Translations under genes and position numbers: made by a program
Shown here: one piece after another, positions 57,668 to 64,000 of the stretch
How the letters are laid out: every line of letters starts with the position of its first letter
Numbering within the stretch: the stretch's first letter is position 1
Notes under the pieces: generated by a model
What the model was told of the DNA's origin: nothing
Databases searched by the model: none
Seen by the model: the letters and a program-made list of their open reading frames with translations, nothing else
NCBI RefSeq assembly: GCF_008831285.2
Contig: NC_045145.1
Span: 8,802,802 to 8,866,801 of the forward strand
Direction: 5' to 3'
Length of the DNA stretch: 64,000 bases
Origin: Nymphaea colorata
Lineage: Eukaryota; Streptophyta; Magnoliopsida; Nymphaeales; Nymphaeaceae

Positions 57668-58810
57668 GTATGTATGTATGTATGCATAATATTCTGGGTG
57701 TGTGTACGGCCATGTCCTTGCACCCTTTTTTTTTTTAAATGCCCCATACCCGTGTGTGACTACTCTCACCTAACCCACACCCAAGTTTTTTGAAAACTGT
57801 ACTTAAACCCTACACTTGTGTGACATGCCTATCTATGAAAATGAAGGTAATTTATTATGTCTTTAAAGTGTAAAGTATAAAATTTAATGAAAGAAAATGA
57901 AGATCAAAACATCCAAGCCAATATCTTCGTATGGCTCAAAGGTGCAAAATTAGATATTCAATGTATTTTAATTTAAAAAAAATCACAATCTTAATTTTTT
58001 ATGCTAAACATATTAAATTTAAAAAATATGAAGAATTCAGAAAAAGATAAAACATGAATTGCATAAACATAATGTAATAACAAGCTTATGCTACCTGCAA
58101 CTTGCACATTTTCATTTTAAATCATTGAAATTGACCACTTCAATTGCTCTCAATGCTTAAGTGGGTATCAAAATAAATAAGTTTGTATTCTATATGCTTA
58201 TTCCTTGGAGTCTTGAAACCATTTAACAGTCTTAAAATTACAATTCTTTGGTTTGGAGGATAGACATAGTGATAGTCTCTTATAATGAAAGCCCTAATTT
58301 TGTAACATAATTTTTTTTTTAACTTTCTGTAGAAGTTTTTTCATTACAAACTTAATGCTTAATATTTAGGCTTAATGAATTTATATAAAGTTCAAAATAA
58401 TGTTGTCACTTTTTTGTGAAGTTGTTTGGATCATGCTGACTTATGGATCCTGTGTTACATCTTGTACACTTTTTTTTAATTGTATGAACAACTTTGTGTT
58501 AACTTTGAATGCCAAATTAGTGGATATCTCATATGAGAAACTATCATATCATGCAATGTGGGTATATACGGCTTAATGATTATGATCTGTTGATAAGTAG
58601 TGAATTGTGCTAGCCCTTAGGCTGACACCCAAAATTTTCCCCAAAAAAATAATTTCTACCTGAGGAAACCTCACCCTTAAAAACCCAAGAATGGTATTTC
58701 TTGCCATGTTTCGGAGACATCACCATGTCCATGTATATGATATAGAGTTAAATTTGATCATATTCTGTAAATCTCAATTTGAAATACATATGTTCTAGAT
58801 TCACAAATTA
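57304..58810. other. Non-genic stretch
   Basis: AT-rich without a recognised gene. It holds a GA run near 57450 and the palindromic tetranucleotide repeat below. Confidence 0.5.
57629..57685. repeat. (CATA)n/(TATG)n palindromic microsatellite
   Basis: About nine CATA units turn at a central CATATG into TATG units, so the whole run is its own inverted repeat and could extrude as a cruciform. Confidence 0.93.
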
Positions 58811-58816
58811 TTTCAG

Positions 58817-59086
58817 GGCACTAAAGTAGGAAGAAGGTTTGGCTGTGTGATTGTCTCTAATGATTTGCTGTTCGAGGAGCAAGTAGTATACATATTACAT
58901 GTTCCTGCTTGTGCAGGCTCCTGTGAACTATGTGTGCCGTCATTGTGTCAAACCCAGTTTGAGACCACTCTCGATGGCCATGTCTACTGTCTCCATCCAT
59001 ATTCGTCACCACTTGTAGGTGTTCTTCAGGTTTGTGTTGGTTTAATTCTTTCATGCAATTATCAATTTGTTCTGACTGCATTTATG
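58817..59086 (+). other. Unassigned exon-like pair
   Basis: A stretch at 58817-58881 (GTKVGRRFGCVIVSNDLLFEEQ) lies between TTTCAG and GTAGTA, and a second, from about 58916, follows a TTGTGCAG. The second is open in more than one frame. I do not recognise a family; they may be fragments of an unknown gene. Confidence 0.25.
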
Positions 59087-59102
59087 TCTTAATTGTTAAA
59101 TG

Positions 59103-60282
59103 TGTTAGAAAGAAAAGAGAATTATCTATTGGGTTTGCCTTAATTTATCTTAAATAGAGATTAGAGGGGTGATATACAGATTACAAATAAGTCCATTAAG
59201 AAAAATAAAAAATATTAACTAGTTCACTAAGCAACTTCCTAGAATTCTAATAACCGCCCAACACACTTAGCTATTTTTCTCAACACTCCCCCTCAAGCTG
59301 GAGCATATATATTTATCATGCTCAACTTGTTGCAACATTTTGAGAATCCAAATATAGATAAGGGTTTAGCAAACACGTCCTCAACTTGCTTTTACGTGGA
59401 AACATGAACTGCATAAATGTTCTCTGCTTGAACCATATCTCAAATATAATGACAGTCTGCAATATATTTGGTCATTTCATGAAATACTCAGCCTATATAA
59501 GTTGCTGCGCTATTATCACATATCATCGTCTTTGGAAGCAAATCCTTTATTCCAAGGCAGGTTAGCATATTTTTGACCCACATCATCTCAATGGTAGTTT
59601 GAGCCATTGCTCGATTCTCAGGCTCTATGCTAGATCTTGCAACTACCACTTATTTCTTGCTCCTCCAAGTAATTAAATTGTCTCCTACAAAGATACAATA
59701 CCTAGTTTTATATCTCTTGTCATTAATCAATCCAACATAATGTTAGCCACCGCTAATAGGTACAACCCCTTACAAGAGAACCTTGAGGAACACGCGCACA
59801 TGTCGACCCTAATTCTAGATTAGTGTGAAACACCCACTATTCTTTGCTATGATCCACTTTTTTCCTTGTCCACCCCATTTATGGTTGTTATCGAGTCCGT
59901 CCAATAGACCCGACCCGTGATCCCATACCCGTTCTCTAACACATAATCTGCATTCGTGTAAGCTATGATGTTAAGACGGTCGCATTTTTTAAATAAGAGT
60001 CCTTTGCCAAGAGATGACTTGAAGTACTTGGGAATCGTCATGGATATTTCCCAATGAATTTTATGCAGTTTCTCCATAAACTGACTCAACTTTCCCATAG
60101 TTAGAGAGATGTATGGTTGAATAACTGTAACCCATAGGAGTTTGCCAATAAGTGACCGATATGACTTACTATCTATCAGTTCTGAATCATCTTCATACAA
60201 TTGGAGATACAAATTCATAGGAATGTTTGCAAGTTTGGTGCCAAGCATCCCGGTCTCCTTGAGCTAATCAAGAAAATATTCC
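59103..60282 (-). mobile_element. Old copia remnant (3' LTR, RNase H, part of RT)
   Basis: Minus strand. An LTR of about 183 bp (59285 to 59103, TGTTGAGAAAAATAG to TTTCTAACA) is preceded by a polypurine tract (CTTGAGGGGGAG, RC of 59286-59297). Upstream of that is a badly decayed RT/RNase H region. The frame 60248-59847 shows SLIGKLLWVT and LSQFMEKLHKIHW, which correspond to the copia YQRLVGKLIYLT and SQFMHAP regions. The element is cut at 60282 by insertion of the next copia element. Confidence 0.75.
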
Positions 60283-60388
60283 TGTTAAAATATAAATCCT
60301 TCACCAGCACGTTGAAGAGGAGTCTCTTAGGATTCCACCTCCTTGTAAAATGTGTTAAGATATTTAATGTCCTTGTAACATGTGAAGA

Positions 60389-60577
60389 GTCTCCTAGGAT
60401 TCTATGTTATAGTTAATATCCTTGTTATATGTGAAGTCTCCTAGGATTCTATGTTGTAGTTAATATCATTGTAATATGTGAAGTCTCTTAGGTTTCTATG
60501 ATGTAATTAATGTCCTTGGAGCTTGTGAAATCTCCTAGGATTCTACGATTGGAGACTCTTAGAATTCTGGAAATGGG
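60389..60577 (+). promoter_or_regulatory. Four 47-bp repeats in the copia U3 promoter region
   Basis: The word GTCTCCTAGGATTCTATG begins at 60389, 60436, 60483 (variant) and about 60530, just upstream of the TATA box at 60580. Tandem boxes in the U3 of copia elements such as Tnt1 act as enhancers (established for that family); the role here is inferred. Confidence 0.7.
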
Positions 60578-60953
60578 ATTATAAATAGAGGCCGTGCAAA
60601 CCATTTTGGCTACGGCTTCTTCTCCTCAGTTATTTCTTGTTTTCATTCTCTCTCTCTCTCTCTCTCTCTATCTCTATCTTCCTGCGTGAGTACTGTTTTC
60701 TGGTTACAGATATTGGTGCTGGATTTCTATCATGGTATCAGAGCGCCAGGTTACGTTATCTCTACCAAACGAAATGCCCAAACAGGTCTGATCTGGTTAG
60801 AACTCTTTTCTCATCTTGTCTCTATCCTGAATTTACTTTTCTCTTGCGCAATCCTTGTTCCTTTTTCTTCTTGCTTACCTAAGGACACATCTTGTTATAT
60901 CGTGTCTTTTTTCCCTCTCATCTTCTACCTATATACAATTCCTTTCTGCTGTC

Positions 60954-61814
60954 ATGGAAAACCTTTCGCATTCTGGCATGTCCTCAAGTTTTCTTCCTCA
61001 CCTTATTACCAAAAAACTCAACCATGAGAATTATCTGATCTGGAAAAGGCAAATCATGCCTTTCATAAGAAGTCAAGGCCTCTTTGGACATATCGATGGT
61101 TCAACAAAGGCTCCACCAATATCCGTTTTACAAGAAATAAAAAATGAGGCAGGAGAAGTTATTGCTGTTCATGAAGACAGCAATCCTGAACATGCTATGT
61201 GGATGAGACGTGACCAAAGTCTGGTTGCGTATATTTTGTCCACTTTATCTCAACAAGTGTTACTTTCAGTTTCTGATGATTGTACTACAGAAGAATTATG
61301 GGAAACCCTTGCTGATACCTTTTCCCAAATATCAGAAGCTCGAATTATGTACTTAAAGAAAGAATTTCAGAATTTGAGTAAAGGTTCAACGTCTAACATG
61401 GATTATTTGGGGCGTATTAAGGCCATCGCAGACCAACTTGCTGCCTCAAGGAATAACATTTCTGATAAGGAAAAGGTGCAGCAAACCTTGAATGGACTTG
61501 GGCATGATTATCATGCTTTTATTACAGCTCTTGAGGTCCTTCCTGTTCTGCCTTCCTTCAACGAACTACAAGGTAAACTTCTCCAACACGAAATGAATAT
61601 GAAAAAAGTCATTGAAAGGACTGATCAAGGGAACTCCCAAAATGTGTTGGCTATGAATGTAAAGTTTGGTAAGAGCCATGGGAACTCCAACCATGGTGGT
61701 CGTGGCATTCTACCAACACCACATAACCAAGGTATGTCTCCTTTGGATACTTCAAGAAAAATACCAATTTGTTTTCAGTACAACAAGAAAGGGCACATGA
61801 AGGCACAGTGTTAG
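60954..61814 (+). pseudogene. Copia gag protein
   Basis: 287 codons from the ATG at 60954, chosen because it follows the leader and opens directly into the conserved gag start (the open frame extends upstream to 60855 without features). The nucleocapsid knuckle has lost a zinc ligand, and a TAG at 61812 replaces the readthrough into protease. The gag-type helical region (KVQQTLNGLGHDYHAFITAL) is intact. It would be the particle protein of the element if expressed, but could not process Pol. Confidence 0.85.
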
Positions 61815-61895
61815 TTTAATCCTCAAAATAAAAACAAAGGGGTAAGATATTATTATAAACAAGGAAGACAAAGTTCTAAATCCACCGCTGAAGGT

Positions 61896-62619
61896 ATGCA
61901 ACAGCTATTGATGACCGCATTCTCAAAGATGACTACAAGGCAAAATGAGCAGGGAGAATGGTTCTTGGATTCAGGTGCAGCTAACCATGTGACAGGAAAT
62001 GCAGGTAAATTGACTAACTTATCCCCTCATTACGGTAGAAGTTGCATTATAACAGGTGATGGAAAATCTCATCCTATTACACATATTGGAAATGCACATA
62101 TTCCATTGTCATCCTCGTCTTTATCACTGTCTAATGTTGTTCTTGCTCCCAATATAAAAAAGAACATCATATCCATTTCTAAACTCATTGATGATACAAG
62201 CTCTTCTGTTGAATTCACATCTTCTTTTGTCTATGTCAAGGACCTCCAAACGAAGAAAATGTTCGCTAGAGGGGAGCGTAAAGGGAATATGTAAGTCCTC
62301 AAGGAATGTCTACCCAAGGATTCATCCACTTTTGATATAGGATTGAAGACATTTTCTCTTTCTCATAATGCGTCATCAGTGCCAAGTTCTTGCCATTTTC
62401 AATCAAAAGTAAGGGCCCCTAACCAATTTTTGGAGTCTGATTTGTGGCATAGTCGGCTAGAACACTGTGGTCGACATTTCATTGAAAAACTTGTCACAGA
62501 TAGTCTCATTCCAAGATCAAGCTTACCTCTTACTTCAAGTGTAAAAAAATGTTCAAGTTGTGGACTTTGTAAGAGTCATGTTTTACCTTTCCATTATATA
62601 AATCAAAGGGCTTCCAAAC
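61896..62619 (+). pseudogene. Copia protease and integrase N-terminal part
   Basis: The frame 61896-62294 contains WFLDSGAANHVTGN (aspartic protease) and ISKLIDDTSSSVEF. It stops at 62292. The frame 62343-62624 contains the zinc-binding pre-integrase domain. The catalytic integrase core is missing because another element inserted at 62620. Confidence 0.82.
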
Positions 62620-62906
62620 TGTAGAAACACGAACCACAAGGAGAGAGCAGAGAAAGAACACACAATATACGTGGAAAACCTCAGAAAGAGGTGAAAAACC
62701 ATGGGGAAGCTCTGACCTAGGGGCAAACCGCAACCCTAGGAGAGAGAAAATTATATTCACTTAACTCAACAATTACATGTAAGTGAAGAATAAATAGGAG
62801 GGAGAGAAAGAGTGCCGCCTAGGGTACCGAGCCTGCCTTGGTACCCATGCCCCATAGGACCGGGTCTAGATATTGACCCGGTTCTCCATTACAATATATT
62901 CTAACG
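62620..62906 (-). repeat. 3' LTR of the minus-strand copia element
   Basis: Reads, on the minus strand, from (T/C)GTTAGAATATATTGTAATGG to GTTCGTGTTTCTACA. The right-hand partner LTR would be past 64000, so the target duplication cannot be checked. Confidence 0.82.
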
Positions 62907-63049
62907 CTCCCCCTCAAGCTTGGCATACATGTTAAACATGGCAAGCTTGCTAACATTTTTCTCAAATTGAGATGTACATAAAGACTTAGTTAAGAAATCA
63001 GCAACTTGATCTTCAGACTTCATATAGGGCAGAATCAACTCCTTTGAAT

Positions 63050-63763
63050 CTATGCGTTCCCGTATGAAGTGGTGATCGATCTCACATGTTTGGTTCTGTC
63101 GTGTATGACCAGATTGTTTGCCAAGTTAATAGCAGACTTGTTGTCACAATACATCCTCATCTTCTTTTCCATTTTAACCCCAATATCTGCTAAAAGAATT
63201 TTGAGCCATAACATCTCTGTAACCCCCATAGCAACCACCCTGTATTCAGCCTCAGCATTGGACCTGGAACAAACTTCTTGTCTGTTACTTCTCCATACCA
63301 CAAGGTTACCTCCAAGAAAGATGCAGTATCCTGTGGTAGACCTCCTAGTATCTGTGCATCCTGCCCAGTCGGCGTCAGAGTATCCTTCAATGCTGAGTTG
63401 ATCTTGTCGAGTATAGAGCAATCCTTTCCCTGGGTCATTCTTTAAGTATCCCAATACTCTTTCAGCACTTTTCCAATGACAATCAGTAGAGGCATGCATA
63501 AACTGACTTAACACACCCACAGCATACGTAATATTCGGGCGAGTAAGAGTGAGATAAATAAGTTTACCAACAAGCCGCTGATACCTCCCTTTTCCTTCCT
63601 CATCCAAGATAGTCCCAGATTTGATACTCATCCTTGTGCCAGACTCCATTGGAGTAAGAAAGGGCCTGCATCCCAGTTTACCTGTCTCTTTTAGAAGATC
63701 CAAAGTGTATTTTATTTGGCTCATAACAAGTCCAGTCTCAGATCGCGCGATCTCGATCCCCAA
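63050..63763 (-). pseudogene. Copia RT C-terminus and RNase H frame
   Basis: 237 codons open from MGIEIARSETGLVMSQIKYT to RTKHVRSITTSYGNA. After RTKHV the usual EIDHHFIRE continues in another frame, showing the one-base deletion. The RNase H acidic residues in YSDADW, AEAEYR and YCDNKSA are present. Confidence 0.9.
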
Positions 63764-64000
63764 AAAATACCTTAGTTTACCCAGATCTTTGAGATCAAAT
63801 TCCGCAGCTCACGTTTCTTTCATCTTCTTTTTTTCCTCTTCGTCATCACCTGTGACAATCATATCATCAACATATATAAGTAGAAGGCTCACCAGACCAT
63901 TTCTCTGCTTGATGAAGAGGGTGTGATCACCATTTCCCTGTTTATATCCATTAGTCTTCATTACAACCCTTAGTCTTTCAAACCAAGCTCTAGGGGACTG

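Larger units (their letters stand above)
60283..62619 (+). mobile_element. Copia element, 5' part (LTR, gag, protease, integrase start)
   Basis: The 5' LTR of about 450 bp (60283-60732) has a TATAAATA box at 60580 and four 47-bp repeats. The primer site TGGTATCAGAGC is at 60733. Gag starts at 60954 and has NHENYLIWKRQIMPFIRSQG, the Retrotran_gag_3/UBN2-type opening. The zinc knuckle (CFQYNKKGHMKAQC) has Tyr for its second Cys, and a TAG follows at 61812. The protease DSGAANHVTG is near 61968, and the pre-integrase HHCC region (LWHSRLEH, CSSCGLCKSH) runs to 62610. There the element is interrupted by a minus-strand copia; the remaining half would lie beyond the window. Confidence 0.88.
62620..64000 (-). 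mobile_element. Copia element, 3' part (RT, RNase H, 3' LTR), runs off the window
   Basis: Minus strand. The RT active site YVDD is at 63874-63863. RT continues to LGIEIARSETGL and RNase H (YSDADWAGC, NAEAEYR, DNKSAINLANN). A TGA interrupts the RT near 63810, and one base is lost at about 63085, just after RTKHV. The polypurine tract (CTTGAGGGGGAG) is at 62917-62907, and the 3' LTR is 62906-62620 (287 bp). The LTR start reads CGTTAG where TGTTAG is expected. The element belongs to the same broad copia group as that at 42-47 kb. Its 5' half lies outside. Confidence 0.9.

Overview
This is a nuclear plant chromosome window, almost certainly from a flowering plant. It carries spliced plant gene families (SCD2, RUNKEL, a two-domain WRKY, an ALA2-type P4-ATPase), Ty1/copia elements primed by initiator tRNA-Met, an L1-type LINE, a caulimovirid-like endogenous pararetrovirus, a U6 snRNA-like sequence and many (AT)n/(CT)n microsatellites. 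Nothing in it fixes the species. Codon-level reading gives no bacterial or organellar genes. The window is gene-poor and repeat-rich; most coding signal is fragmentary.

Layout. 1-4.3 kb: simple repeats and an unrecognised, probably transposon-derived stretch. 4.4-7.05 kb, minus strand: the 5' four exons of an SCD2-like gene, with phase-compatible splice sites; this is the best candidate for a living gene. 7.05-9.6 kb: its probable 5' flank, with a 200-bp tandem repeat. 9.6-11 kb: microsatellites and a MITE. 11.1-15.2 kb: a decayed endogenous pararetrovirus, split by a minus-strand RUNKEL kinase fragment with three nonsense codons. 15.2-21.3 kb: a mosaic block in which two direct repeats of about 1.15 kb flank minus-strand fragments of a P4-ATPase (ALA2-like) and an NAD isocitrate dehydrogenase. 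21.3-25.4 kb: a group I WRKY gene, broken by a stop codon inside its first WRKYG motif and by a 2.86-kb insertion. 26.26 kb: a U6-like sequence with an internal duplication. 28.3-32.45 kb: a degenerate LINE. 33-42 kb: mainly non-genic, with a 122-bp palindrome, a GC-ended MITE and tandem duplications.

42.235-47.455 kb: a structurally complete copia retrotransposon with a perfect TTAAC target duplication, disabled by two nonsense codons and a frameshift. 47.5-50.7 kb: non-genic apart from an LTR/primer-site remnant. 50.7-53.6 kb: a plus-strand mosaic of a Spinster-like exon, three ALA2 exons and the same repeat as at 19-20.6 kb, i.e. a rearranged inverted copy of the earlier mosaic. 53.6-59.1 kb: no recognised gene. 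59.1-64 kb: three copia elements in a nest (old minus-strand remnant, plus-strand element inserted in it, younger minus-strand element inserted in that one).

The genes do not form a pathway. What links them is process: intron-bearing pieces of several unrelated genes have been duplicated, shuffled and inverted together with repeats, and then inactivated. Several of the nonsense codons are those expected from C-to-T change at methylated cytosines. All family names rest on reading conserved motifs by eye; no alignment or database search was run.
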